64,000 nucleotides of DNA from Clostridiales bacterium (GCA_015056365.1 SVGM01000009.1:62001-126000); one strand, 5' to 3'. Positions 10,135 to 19,397 are shown, counted from the first letter of the stretch. Translations and numbers: made by a program. The notes: generated from the sequence alone by a model not told the origin.

Positions 10135-11147
10135 ATCCCTCCCTTGCGGAACAGCGTGTAGAACGCGTACATGGTACAGGCCACGATCAGACCCACGCAG
10201 ATATTCAGCGGCAAAATCAGGCCGGAGGACAAAATCGCGCCGGGTGTGCCCAGAGAAATGCCGCTGTTGAGATGATTGGCGCCCATGAAGAAGGAATAGC
10301 TCTTCAGGCCCGCGTAGGTCATCAGCGAAAGGAACGTGACCCAGCGGAAGGTCTTGTAGGTGAAGAAGCGGCCGGTCTTTTCAAAGCCAAAGGCGTTCAG
10401 GTAGAGAATCAGGCCGGCGCCCATCACCGCGCCACCGCTGAAGCCACCGCCCGGGCCCAGGTGTCCGCCCAGGACGATATAGATACCATAGAGCAGGATC
10501 ACCGGCACCAGAATGCGCGCCGCCATCTGCAAAATCGCGTCATTCTTGGGCTCATGATGGCGATCGTCATACTCCGCTTCCAGCATGGACAGGGAGGGCG
10601 CGTCCGGGGTGTGCTCGCCCAGCTTGAGCAAAAGAAGCACGCTGCACGCCGCCACAAACAGCACCGTGCTCTCGCCGAAGGTGTCAAAGGCACGGTAGTC
10701 CAGGATCATGCCGGTGACCATATTCACCGAGCCGGTCTCTGCAACACCTTTTTCGATGTAACGCTGGCTGACTTCGTTGTTGGTGGGGTTGTTCTCCGCA
10801 CCCAGGGGCGGCAGCGCCAGCACGGTGGTCATCAGGAAGGTGATGATCGCCACGCAGAACAGCAGACTCAACACCCGGTAGCCGATCTCCAGCCAACGAA
10901 GACCCTGCCGGCCCGACCAGGCATGCAGCATGCCCAGCTGCAGCCGCTCCTCCAGATACAGCCGCTCCCGGCGTTCGTCCAGTTGCGCCTCATGCATGGC
11001 GTAGTCAAAGGGATCGCTCTCCCGCTTTTCGTCTTCGGACTCGTCCCCAACCGCTTGACAAAGCTGTTTGTCCAGCGGATTGTCCCAGGATACCTGATCC
11101 AGCTCCCGGAGCTTTTGCCAGAAGGATGCGCCGTTATTTTTCTTCAT
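10131..11147 (-). CDS. MbhE-like domain fused to Na+/H+ antiporter subunit B (MnhB)
   Basis: N-terminal TGSVNMVTGMILDYRAFDTFGESTVLF then MnhB motif YIVLGGHLGPGGGFSGGAV. Confidence 0.85.
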   Translation of the reverse strand: MKKNNGASFWQKLRELDQVSWDNPLDKQLCQAVGDESEDEKRESDPFDYAMHEAQLDERRERLYLEERLQLGMLHAWSGRQGLRWLEIGYRVLSLLFCVAIITFLMTTVLALPPLGAENNPTNNEVSQRYIEKGVAETGSVNMVTGMILDYRAFDTFGESTVLFVAACSVLLLLKLGEHTPDAPSLSMLEAEYDDRHHEPKNDAILQMAARILVPVILLYGIYIVLGGHLGPGGGFSGGAVMGAGLILYLNAFGFEKTGRFFTYKTFRWVTFLSLMTYAGLKSYSFFMGANHLNSGISLGTPGAILSSGLILPLNICVGLIVACTMYAFYTLFRKGGM

Positions 11148-11403
11148 GGTGATCCTCCTCCTCGTCGCCCCGGATGGCGTGGATCTTTTTCAGGGCGATA
11201 AAGAACAGAACGCTGGTCACGCCTGCACCTACCGCAGCCTCCGTCACGGCCAGATCGGGGGACTGCAGGCACATCCATACCATGCACATCAGCAGGCTGT
11301 AGGCCATGAAAATGACCACGCTGGCCAGCAGACTTTTGGTAACGGACGTGGCGATGGCGCACACCACCAGCAGCCCCAGAACGACTATCATAAACACATT
11401 CAC
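11134..11403 (-). CDS. MbhD-like (DUF4040-type) hydrogenase/antiporter small subunit
   Basis: 89 aa, SLLASVVIFMAYSLLMCMVWMCLQSPDLAVTEAAVGAGVTSVLFF. Confidence 0.85.
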   Translation of the reverse strand: MNVFMIVVLGLLVVCAIATSVTKSLLASVVIFMAYSLLMCMVWMCLQSPDLAVTEAAVGAGVTSVLFFIALKKIHAIRGDEEEDHHEEK

Positions 11404-11723
11404 TTGCGCGTCATCTCCATCTCATCTTTGTGCTGCTCATCGGTAGCGATCTCCAGTCGGCCGATCAGATGGCCGGCGGTGGGGCTGGTCACCCAGACAA
11501 AGAGAATCACCAGCAGATACTTGACGATCAGCCAGCCGCTGTCGGCGCTGACACACAGGGACAAAAGCACCAGGCCCAGGCCCAGCGAATCTCCCATGGA
11601 AGCGGCATGCATTCGGTTGAGCACATAGTGAAACCGGTACTGACCCACCACGCCGCTGAGCAGGAAAAACAGACCGCCCAGCATCAATACCGCAGACAGC
11701 CCGAAGCGAATCCACTCAAGCAT
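11400..11723 (-). CDS. Monovalent cation/H+ antiporter subunit G (MnhG)
   Basis: GVVGQYRFHYVLNRMHAASMGDSLGLGLVLLSL; TSPTAGHLIGR. Confidence 0.9.
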   Translation of the reverse strand: MLEWIRFGLSAVLMLGGLFFLLSGVVGQYRFHYVLNRMHAASMGDSLGLGLVLLSLCVSADSGWLIVKYLLVILFVWVTSPTAGHLIGRLEIATDEQHKDEMEMTRK

Positions 11724-12075
11724 CCTTCTTCGCCTCCTGCTCTTTTTCTTTCCGCTCCAGCGCGATACCCATAAAAACCTTGCACAGAACCACCACCGCC
11801 AGGAAGCCCAGCAGGGAATAGATCAGCGCCACATCAGCCAGATAGCCCTCGCGGAGCACCAACGCCAGCACGGCGATCATGCCCAGGGTCAGGGTGGAGA
11901 TCATGTTGATGGACACAATGCGGTCGGCGATGCGGGGGCCGATGATCGCGCGGATCAGACATGCCAGCGTAAGCAGCACCATGACCACCAGAGCGCTTGT
12001 CCACAGCAGCTCATACGCCTGCGTTACCTGCATGGTTCCCCGCCTCCTTTTCTGTTTCGTTCTCGGTTGTTGCAC
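11716..12075 (-). CDS. Monovalent cation/H+ antiporter subunit F (MnhF)
   Basis: RAIIGPRIADRIVSINMISTLTLGMIAVLALVLREGYLADVALIYSLLGFLAVVVL; the true start is probably an internal Met (MQVTQAYELL). Confidence 0.9.
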   Translation of the reverse strand: MQQPRTKQKRRRGTMQVTQAYELLWTSALVVMVLLTLACLIRAIIGPRIADRIVSINMISTLTLGMIAVLALVLREGYLADVALIYSLLGFLAVVVLCKVFMGIALERKEKEQEAKKDA

Positions 12076-12538
12076 TCAGCATCTGCTCCATCCGCAGAAG
12101 CTTCTTTTGAAATGCCAGATCCTCCAGTCCCTCTGCCATCGATGCATCCAGGCAGTGCACCGTAAGGGTATCCTCCTCCAGCGTGCAGGTGATGGTGCCC
12201 GGCGTGAGGGTGATGGAATTGGAGAGGACGATCCGCGCCATATTGCTCTTCAGCGGCGTGCGGAAGGTGACCAACTGAGGCTTCAGCGTCTCTTTGCGCA
12301 GGTAGATGATGCGCAACAGGCACAGGTTGGACTTCACGATCTCGCAGATCAGCAGCCAAACATAGCCCGCGATGGCAGGAATGAGCCGGAGCGCCTTTTT
12401 CTCCGCACGGAAGGAATAGCCAAGAAAACGGTAGCTGAACCAGCACAGCACCGCCGACAGCACAAGGCCGATCAGCGCCACCTCCAGCGTCAGCCGTCCG
12501 TTGAACAAGACCCACAGGGCAAACAAAATCAGCAGCAT
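12011..12538 (-). CDS. Na+/H+ antiporter subunit E (MnhE)
   Basis: MLLILFALWVLFNGRLTLEVALIGLVLSAVL...MARIVLSNSITLTPGTITCTLEEDTLTVHCLD. Confidence 0.9.
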   Translation of the reverse strand: MLLILFALWVLFNGRLTLEVALIGLVLSAVLCWFSYRFLGYSFRAEKKALRLIPAIAGYVWLLICEIVKSNLCLLRIIYLRKETLKPQLVTFRTPLKSNMARIVLSNSITLTPGTITCTLEEDTLTVHCLDASMAEGLEDLAFQKKLLRMEQMLSATTENETEKEAGNHAGNAGV

Positions 12539-12715
12539 ATCCTTGCTTCCTTCCCATACTTAATAGGAAACGTTATTCATACCCGGTGCATTGTACTCCC
12601 CCCGCGAAGGAATGTCAATTCATGCAGAAAAAATGTCGCATCGCATCGGCAGATATTCATAAAGCACTCTTGAGGCGCATACCTTACCACAAAGCCAGCA
12701 GGAGGAGCATGATGT

Positions 12716-14293
12716 ATGGATATCAGACAGGAAAATTCGGACAAGATGAACCCTATCAGCGCAAAAGAGCCGGAAGTCCTGCGCGAGGAGCTTTCGCTGA
12801 CCCGGTATCTGGGCGAAAGCCTGCGGCAGGCAGTGGTGGAGGGCGAAGTTGCCCTGCCCGGCGGGCTTCGGGAAGAGACGGTGATCCTTTCAGCGGAAGC
12901 CATGGCTGTCATTGAAAAAACCGCCGTCCAGACCGGACGGGTGGACGTGGATGGCAAGGTGATCTTTCATGTGCTCTACACCCAGGGCGACCCGACGCAT
13001 ATCAGCTCGCTGGAGGCTGCGGCGGATTTCAGCCAGACGGTGGAGATGCCCGGCGCGCGCCCCGGCATGAACGCCCCAGTGAGCCTGATGCCGGAGCATG
13101 TAGAAGCCAGCGCACAAGGCGGGCGGCTGAAGCTGATGGCCATTCTCCGGCTGTTTACCCGCCTGTTTTCCGATGACCCCATCAGCGTGGTCAGCGGCCT
13201 GAGGGCGCAGGACGGGCTGATGCAAAAGACCGAAGTGCTCAAAACCAGCCGCACCGTGGCCAGCGGCGTTCAGGACGTACTGGTACGGGACGAATGCGAG
13301 CTGAGCGATGTACTTCAGATCACCGATACACTCTATGCCACCGCGGCAGCCAATGTGCAGGAGGTGATGGGCGGCGAGGAGCGGGCCACCATTTCCGGCT
13401 CCATTGAGCTGGAGGTTACGCACCTCAGCGCCATGCCCTCCCGGCCGCTGGTGATCACCCGGCATTCCATCCCCTTTGAAGAAACCCTTTCCCTCATCGG
13501 GGAGAACGGCGACCAGCTCACCGCCGACGCCATCGTAAAGGACGTGGCGGTCCTGTCCCAGGAGGGGCAGGAGGAGGGGCAGCGTACCCTGCGCGCCGAA
13601 GTGCTGCTGTCCCTGAGCGCCCAGACCACCCAGAGCCGGGACGTATGCCTGCTTTTGGACGCCTACACCACCCAGGGCGATCTGCTCAAGCCTGCCACCC
13701 AGCCTACCCGGCGCGTGCTCGCTCAGCGGCAGGTACACACCGCCGAAAGCGGCAAGCTGACCCTCCTTCTGGACGGGCAGCCGCCTGCCCGCACGCCCCT
13801 GACCGCCACCCTCCGCCCCATCATCACGGACCTGAGCAAAACCGGCGGCAAGCTGAACGTGGAGGGCATGATGGAGGTCTGCCTCCTGTACATGACCGAC
13901 GACACCGCCGTTCCCCAGAGCTACCGCACCGAAGAGCCTTTCCGCATGAGCTTTGCCTGCGACCTGAGCTGCCCCGAGGCCATGGTGCTGCAGCCAACCG
14001 GCATCGAGGTAGCAGGGGTCACCAGCGACCGGGTGGAAGTAAAGTACATCCTGCACCTGTGTTGCTACGACGTGACCCTTGGGCAGGAGCCCTTGGTCAG
14101 CGACCTGAGCCGGGAGCCTGCGCCTGAGGAGGAGCAGGGGCTGCTTCTGTATTTCAGCCAGCCCGGCGAAAGCCTGTGGGATATCGCCAAGCGCTACCGG
14201 GTCAGCTGCGACAGCCTGCGCCGCATGAACCCGTCTCTGGAAGGGGACGCCGTGCCCGACGGACAGCGGGTGATCCTCTGGCGCAGAGGTTAA
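12716..14293 (+). CDS. SPOCS (DUF3794) domain protein with C-terminal LysM
   Basis: DVLQITDTLYATAAANVQEVMGGEERATISGSIELEVTHLS; C-terminal LLLYFSQPGESLWDIAKRYRVSCDSLRRMNPSLEG LysM. Confidence 0.85.
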   Translation: MDIRQENSDKMNPISAKEPEVLREELSLTRYLGESLRQAVVEGEVALPGGLREETVILSAEAMAVIEKTAVQTGRVDVDGKVIFHVLYTQGDPTHISSLEAAADFSQTVEMPGARPGMNAPVSLMPEHVEASAQGGRLKLMAILRLFTRLFSDDPISVVSGLRAQDGLMQKTEVLKTSRTVASGVQDVLVRDECELSDVLQITDTLYATAAANVQEVMGGEERATISGSIELEVTHLSAMPSRPLVITRHSIPFEETLSLIGENGDQLTADAIVKDVAVLSQEGQEEGQRTLRAEVLLSLSAQTTQSRDVCLLLDAYTTQGDLLKPATQPTRRVLAQRQVHTAESGKLTLLLDGQPPARTPLTATLRPIITDLSKTGGKLNVEGMMEVCLLYMTDDTAVPQSYRTEEPFRMSFACDLSCPEAMVLQPTGIEVAGVTSDRVEVKYILHLCCYDVTLGQEPLVSDLSREPAPEEEQGLLLYFSQPGESLWDIAKRYRVSCDSLRRMNPSLEGDAVPDGQRVILWRRG

Positions 14294-14349
14294 GCGCCTG
14301 GGAGGACGGAAACAGAAGCTGCCCGGAGGATCATCCGTAAAACAAAAAT

Positions 14350-14395
14350 GGCCTGTCAATCACCGCTCGCAAGGAGCGTTCATGATTGACAGGCC
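14350..14395. terminator. Bidirectional terminator between convergent genes
   Basis: GGCCTGTCAATCA ... TGATTGACAGGCC perfect 13-bp stem with nested CGCTC/GAGCG, flanked by A/T runs. Confidence 0.85.
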
Positions 14396-14414
14396 GTTTT
14401 ATGATCAGGCAAAA

Positions 14415-15548
14415 TTATTCTCCGCGGAAAATCTGGATGCAGAGGCTTCCTTCACCGGTGCTTTCCGCCAGGATGCGGATGGGGAAGGTATAGTCGTTAC
14501 GGAAGATGAAGTTCAGCTCCGTATTGCCCACGGCGGCGTCCTGGTGCATGGGCAGGTAGCGGGCACAGCCGGGACCGTGGGGACGGCGCTTCAAAATGGT
14601 GATGCCGCTGAGCTGACGCACAGTGTTGTACAGGGTGGAGCTGCTCTGGCAGGTGCCGCCGCCGTAGCCCAGCTGGCTGCCGCCGTCGATGAGCACCGGC
14701 GCGGCATGGTAACCGTTGGAGCGCTTATAGGGACCGATATGAGCGTTGAAGTCCAGCACCTCGCCGGGCTGCATCACGCGGGTCATCAGCTCGCAGCTGC
14801 GCACGATGTTCTTGCAGCGGCCGTCGTTGCCTTCCTTGCCGGTGTTATACTCGAAGAAGCTGCAAAACGCTGCGATGGGCGTATCACTGCTCATGGGGGT
14901 CTCTGTGGGCGATACCACGGTTACGTCGGTCAGCAGCGTGGCATCCACGTAGCCGTAGCTGCGCCAATAGAGCACCTTGGCAAAGCCGTCCACGAACTCC
15001 AGCACCGCGATCTTGCTGCCCGGTCCCACCACGATATCGTTCACTGGCGCGTCCAGCGACGGGCTTGCATATACCTTCGCCGCCTCGGTGACCGTGGCCA
15101 CAAACTGGGAGGGAACCGTTCCGTAGGGCGGAGTCTTCACCGGGTCGATGGTATGCACGTCTTCATCAATCCACGTACGGATGATATAGCCTACGTTGCC
15201 TTCGTACTCTGCCAGCACATAGCTGGGATACACAGCGTACACGTTAACCTGCTTGCCCTTATTGACCGAGCAGACCGCTTCGCTTTCGCTGGACTGCTGG
15301 GCGCGCATGCGGATGGCGCTACCGCCGGCAAAGGGCTTGATGGTGGCAATATACAACGGCTCCAGCCCTTCGATGCTGGCCACCTCACCGGTCAGGTCTG
15401 CCATGGCGGTGTCCTCTTCGCTGGCGAAGCCTTCCATCTCGATATTTTCCGGCAGCGGCGTCGCCTCCGGCGTCACGTCCTCAGCCAGGGCGAAAACGGA
15501 CGTCAGCAGACAAAGGCACAAGCACAAAATCAAAACTCTTTTCAGCAT
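14415..15548 (-). CDS. VanW family protein with SH3-like domains, secreted
   Basis: GYGGGTCQSSSTLYNTVRQLSGITILKRRPH VanW motif; start set at 15548 (SD AAAGGAAAC, signal peptide MLKRVLILCLCLCLL). Confidence 0.85.
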   Translation of the reverse strand: MLKRVLILCLCLCLLTSVFALAEDVTPEATPLPENIEMEGFASEEDTAMADLTGEVASIEGLEPLYIATIKPFAGGSAIRMRAQQSSESEAVCSVNKGKQVNVYAVYPSYVLAEYEGNVGYIIRTWIDEDVHTIDPVKTPPYGTVPSQFVATVTEAAKVYASPSLDAPVNDIVVGPGSKIAVLEFVDGFAKVLYWRSYGYVDATLLTDVTVVSPTETPMSSDTPIAAFCSFFEYNTGKEGNDGRCKNIVRSCELMTRVMQPGEVLDFNAHIGPYKRSNGYHAAPVLIDGGSQLGYGGGTCQSSSTLYNTVRQLSGITILKRRPHGPGCARYLPMHQDAAVGNTELNFIFRNDYTFPIRILAESTGEGSLCIQIFRGE

Positions 15549-15752
15549 GTCGTTTCCTTTCATCCACACACAGGGGGGGATCTGACGGCAAACGCCGCCA
15601 ATTGCATGATAGCACAAAATGGTTCGATGAACAACAGGCATATGAGACTTTGTTTTTTGTGTGTACACTCACTTCTGCAGATTTACACAGCGCCGCCGCC
15701 TGTGCTATACTGCCAACTGTTACATTTTCCCTGCGTATCAAGGAGGGCCGGC

Positions 15753-16175
15753 ATGAACCTTACCTATACCAACACCATTGCCCCTGAAGATTTTATGCGC
15801 CTTCGCAACATCGTGGGCTGGACGCCCATCGCCATGGAACAGGTGGAGAACGGCCTGCAGCACACGGCTCATCTCGTCTGTGTCAAGGACGGCGATCAGG
15901 TGGTTGCCATGGCCCGCATCCTTTGGGACGGCGGCTATCAGGCGCAGCTGGCGGACGTGATGGTTCTGCCTGCCTATCAGCGGCAGGGCATCGGCAAGGA
16001 AATGGTCACCCGGTTGATAAACTGGCTTCAGTCCCAACTCAAACCCGGCTGGCGCATCAAGCTCAGCCTGAGTGCCGCCGAAGGAAAGGAACCCTTCTAC
16101 GAAAAGCTGAACTTCCGCCGCCGCCCCTACGAAGGCACCGGCTGCGGCATGGACCAATGGCTCGGCAGGGAGTGA
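15753..16175 (+). CDS. GNAT family N-acetyltransferase
   Basis: LADVMVLPAYQRQGIGKEMV acetyl-CoA binding motif; AAGGAGGG SD before ATG 15753. Confidence 0.9.
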   Translation: MNLTYTNTIAPEDFMRLRNIVGWTPIAMEQVENGLQHTAHLVCVKDGDQVVAMARILWDGGYQAQLADVMVLPAYQRQGIGKEMVTRLINWLQSQLKPGWRIKLSLSAAEGKEPFYEKLNFRRRPYEGTGCGMDQWLGRE

Positions 16176-16291
16176 CCCCCTGCACCCCCGGACTGCGCCC
16201 TGGCAGGGGGGTGACCCCCTGCACCCCCGGACTGCGCCCTGGCAGGGGGTGACCCCCTGCACCCCCGAACTGCGCCCTGGCAGGGCGCAGG
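16172..16291. repeat. 38/39-bp tandem repeat (about 3 units) with tri-loop hairpins; member of dispersed element family
   Basis: GTGACCCCCTGCACCCCCGGACTGCGCCCTGGCAGGGG at 16172, 16211 and 16249; GCAGGGGG-TGA-CCCCCTGC and CTGCGCCCT-GGC-AGGGCGCAG. Confidence 0.9.
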
Positions 16292-16325
16292 GCTTGGCGT
16301 TAAGTATATTCCGTTGACTGAAGAT

Positions 16326-16361
16326 ACCGCCGTGACGCAACGGGCGTCACGGCTCGCTTGG
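16326..16361. repeat. Dispersed 36-bp stem-loop repeat, copy 1
   Basis: ACCGCCGTGACGCAACGGGCGTCACGGCTCGCTTGG; matches 23098-23133 except for compensating and loop bases. Confidence 0.9.
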
Positions 16362-16448
16362 ATCGAATGGGGTTATCCGGGTATGGACTTTGTCGTAACG
16401 CGGCGGATGAGTATGGGTTTGTCTAGAGATGTTCGTGTTTTATTGAAG

Positions 16449-16476
16449 GGAACGTTCATTGCGTTCCTTTTTTGTT
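16449..16476 (+). terminator. Rho-independent terminator
   Basis: GGAACG-TTCATTG-CGTTCC-TTTTTTG. Confidence 0.7.
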
Positions 16477-16589
16477 TACACGATTCATTTTGCTACGGAG
16501 AAATTACGGCAATTGACTCTTGACGGGCGAATATCACGCCGCTATCATGATAGATACCAACCATATCCGCACAAAAGGAGAAAATCACT

Positions 16590-17933
16590 ATGCCCAATCC
16601 CATTCTGCCCCTTTGGGAATGCATCCCCGACGGCGAACCCCGCCTTTTCGGCGACCGGATCTATCTCTATGGCTCCCACGACCGCTACGGCGGCACCGAA
16701 TTCTGTGATTACAAACTCAAGGTCTGGTCTGCTTCCATCCACGACTTGAATCGCTGGGTCTGCCACGGCCACAGCTTCCACACCCTGCCGGATACCGACC
16801 ATCCCTCCAGCGTTCCCCATACCGATCATGCGCTCTTCGCCCCCGATGTGGTGGAAAAAGACGGCAAGTACTACCTGTACACCTACATCGTGGGCGCGAA
16901 AGGCTGCGTCAGCGTCAGCGACAAGCCGGAAGGGCCCTTCACCTTCCTGTCCACCTACGACTATGCCCCTGAGGATGGCGGCGACGACGGCATCTTCAAC
17001 GATGTGGGCGTTTTGGTGGATGACGACGGCAAGGTGTACTGCTACTACGGCTTCGAAGGCTCCCACATGAACGAGCTGGATCCGGAAAGCATGTACAAGG
17101 TCATTCCCGGCAGCCTGATCAGCCCGCTGATGGATGCCAGCGAAAACCAACCCATCGAGCGCCGCTTCTACGAGGCCTCCTCCCCCCGCAAGGTGGGCGA
17201 TACCTACTACCTGATCTACTCCCCCCGCAAGGGCAGCCGTCTGGCCTACGCCACTTCGGATTCCCCCACCGGCCCCTTCATTTACCGGGGCTACATCATC
17301 GACAACGGCGTTGATTACCCCGCCGGCAACAACCATGGTTCCATCTGCCAGATCAACGGTCAGTGGTACGTGTTCTACCATCGCATGACCAACAACTCCA
17401 TCACTTCCCGCCGGGCCTGCGTGGAGAAGATCGAAATTCTGCCCGATGGCACCATCCCGCCCGTAGAGATGACCAGTCTGGGCTTTGAGGACTCCCTCAC
17501 CCCCTACGAGCCGGTGAAGGCAGAGATCGCCTGCGTGCTCACCGGTGGCTGCTTTGTCACTGAGAAGGATGTGTTCCGGCGTGTGGTGATGAAGGTGACG
17601 GACGGCTGCGTGTTGGGCTACAAGTACTTCGACTTTGGTCAGGACACCGCCACCAAGACCATGGAATTCGCCATCAAGGTGATCGGCGCAGGCCAGCACG
17701 GCAAGCTGCATGTACTGATTGATGCCCCAACCGAGGAAGCGGGCGGCACCGAGATCGGCGTGGTCACCATCGGCCTGAACGACGGCGTATACCGTGCCCG
17801 TGTCCAGAATGTGACCGGTCGCCATGCCCTGTACCTTGTGGCCGAGATGAATCAGCCCAAGAGCGACTGGATGCGGGACTTCTTCGATGGCAGAGTGATC
17901 TGCGATGTGGAGGAGTTTGTGTTCCTGAAATAA
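16590..17933 (+). CDS. Glycoside hydrolase family 43 protein
   Basis: MPNPILPLWECIPDGEPRLFGDRIYLYGSHDRYGG; ALFAPDVVEKDGKYYLYTYI; ASSPRKVGDTYYLIYSP. Confidence 0.9.
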   Translation: MPNPILPLWECIPDGEPRLFGDRIYLYGSHDRYGGTEFCDYKLKVWSASIHDLNRWVCHGHSFHTLPDTDHPSSVPHTDHALFAPDVVEKDGKYYLYTYIVGAKGCVSVSDKPEGPFTFLSTYDYAPEDGGDDGIFNDVGVLVDDDGKVYCYYGFEGSHMNELDPESMYKVIPGSLISPLMDASENQPIERRFYEASSPRKVGDTYYLIYSPRKGSRLAYATSDSPTGPFIYRGYIIDNGVDYPAGNNHGSICQINGQWYVFYHRMTNNSITSRRACVEKIEILPDGTIPPVEMTSLGFEDSLTPYEPVKAEIACVLTGGCFVTEKDVFRRVVMKVTDGCVLGYKYFDFGQDTATKTMEFAIKVIGAGQHGKLHVLIDAPTEEAGGTEIGVVTIGLNDGVYRARVQNVTGRHALYLVAEMNQPKSDWMRDFFDGRVICDVEEFVFLK

Positions 17934-17950
17934 GCCAGAAAACGGAATTT

Positions 17951-17976
17951 GCCCCGGAGAGCGTGCTCTCCGGGGC
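17951..17976. terminator. Bidirectional terminator
   Basis: GCCCCGGAGAGC-GT-GCTCTCCGGGGC perfect 12-bp stem. Confidence 0.8.
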
Positions 17977-17982
17977 TTCTCT

Positions 17983-19356
17983 TTATTCCACTTTGGGCAG
18001 CTTTGCCACAGCCGCCGCCAGTTCCTCATCGGTGGGGATGTAGTCGCTCATCTTTCCGTCGTGAAACTTTTCATAGCTCATCATATCAAAGTAGCCGGTG
18101 CCGGTCAAACCGAACAGGATGGTCTTTTCCTCGCCGGTCTCCTTGCAGCGTAGGGCCTCGTCAATAGCCACCCGGATGGCGTGGGAGCTTTCCGGCGCAG
18201 GCAGGATGCCCTCCACCCGGGCAAATGCCTCCGCAGCGGCGAACACATCCGTCTGCGCCACGGAAGTGGCTTCCATCAGGCCGTCATCGTACAGCTGGGA
18301 CAGCGTGGAACTCATGCCGTGGTACCGCAGACCGCCTGCGTGGCTGGGGGAGGGAATGAAGCCGCTGCCGAGGGTGTACATCTTGGCCAGCGGGCACACC
18401 ATGCCGGTATCGCAGTAGTCGTAGGCATACACGCCCCGGGTCAGGCTGGGGCAGGAGGCGGGCTCCACGGCGATGAACCGGTAATCGGCCTCCCCACGGA
18501 GTTTTTCGCCCATAAAGGGAGCGATCAAGCCGCCCAGATTGGAGCCGCCGCCAGCGCAGCCGATGATGATATCCGGCTTCACGCCGTACTTATCCATGGC
18601 GGCCTTAGTTTCCAGACCGATCACCGACTGGTGCAACATCACCTGATTGAGCACGCTGCCCAGCACGTAGCGGTAACACTCGGTTTTCACGGCGGTCTCC
18701 ACCGCCTCGGAGATAGCGCAGCCAAGGCTGCCATTGGTGCCGGGGTGCTCCGCCAGAATTCTGCGGCCCACTTCCGTTTCCATGGAGGGCGAAGGGGTGA
18801 CCGATGCGCCATAGGTGCGCATCACTTCCCGGCGGTAGGGCTTCTGCTCGTAGCTGCACTTGACCATGTACACCTTGCAGTCCAGCCCCAGATAGGCGCA
18901 CGCCATGGACAGCGCCGTGCCCCACTGGCCCGCGCCGGTTTCGGTAGTGACGCCCTTCAGGCCCTGCTGCTTGGCGTAGTAGGCCTGGGCGATGGCGGAG
19001 TTCAATTTATGGCTGCCGGAGGTGTTGTTGCCTTCGAACTTGTAGTAGATTTTGGCGGGGGTCTGGAGCTTCTTTTCCAGACAGTAAGCCCTCACCAGCG
19101 GCGCAGGACGGTACATCTTATAGAAATCCAGAATTTCCTGAGGGATAGGATAGTAGGCGGTATCCGTATCCAGTTCCTGCTTCACCAGTTCCTCGCAGAA
19201 CACACCAGACAATTCCTGCGCCGTCATGGGCTCATGGGTCTGGGGATTCAGCAGGGGCGCGGGCTTGTTTTTCATATCGGCGCGCAGGTTATACCATGCC
19301 TTGGGCATCTCGTTTTCGTCCAGATAGATTTTGTAAGGGATCTGCTTGTTTGCCAT
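17983..19356 (-). CDS. trpB: TrpB-like pyridoxal-phosphate-dependent enzyme (TrpB2 type)
   Basis: EGNNTSGSHKLNSAIAQAYYAKQQGLKGVTTETGAGQWGTALSMACAYLGL; CAGGGSNLGG PLP phosphate-binding loop. Confidence 0.93.
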   Translation of the reverse strand: MANKQIPYKIYLDENEMPKAWYNLRADMKNKPAPLLNPQTHEPMTAQELSGVFCEELVKQELDTDTAYYPIPQEILDFYKMYRPAPLVRAYCLEKKLQTPAKIYYKFEGNNTSGSHKLNSAIAQAYYAKQQGLKGVTTETGAGQWGTALSMACAYLGLDCKVYMVKCSYEQKPYRREVMRTYGASVTPSPSMETEVGRRILAEHPGTNGSLGCAISEAVETAVKTECYRYVLGSVLNQVMLHQSVIGLETKAAMDKYGVKPDIIIGCAGGGSNLGGLIAPFMGEKLRGEADYRFIAVEPASCPSLTRGVYAYDYCDTGMVCPLAKMYTLGSGFIPSPSHAGGLRYHGMSSTLSQLYDDGLMEATSVAQTDVFAAAEAFARVEGILPAPESSHAIRVAIDEALRCKETGEEKTILFGLTGTGYFDMMSYEKFHDGKMSDYIPTDEELAAAVAKLPKVE

Positions 19357-19397
19357 GGTTCTGTCCTCCTCTGTTTTTGGTTGCTGAGAGGAAGATT

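Noticed and set aside
16175-16252. ORF tail GVTPCTPGLRPGRGVTPCTPGLRPGRG (end of ORF 15923-16252)
   Set aside because: Frame through the tandem repeat and out of frame with the real GNAT gene; spurious.
16172-16291. Possible CRISPR-like array
   Set aside because: Units are directly adjacent, without unique spacers; it is a simple tandem repeat. No cas genes and no CRISPR array were seen in the window.
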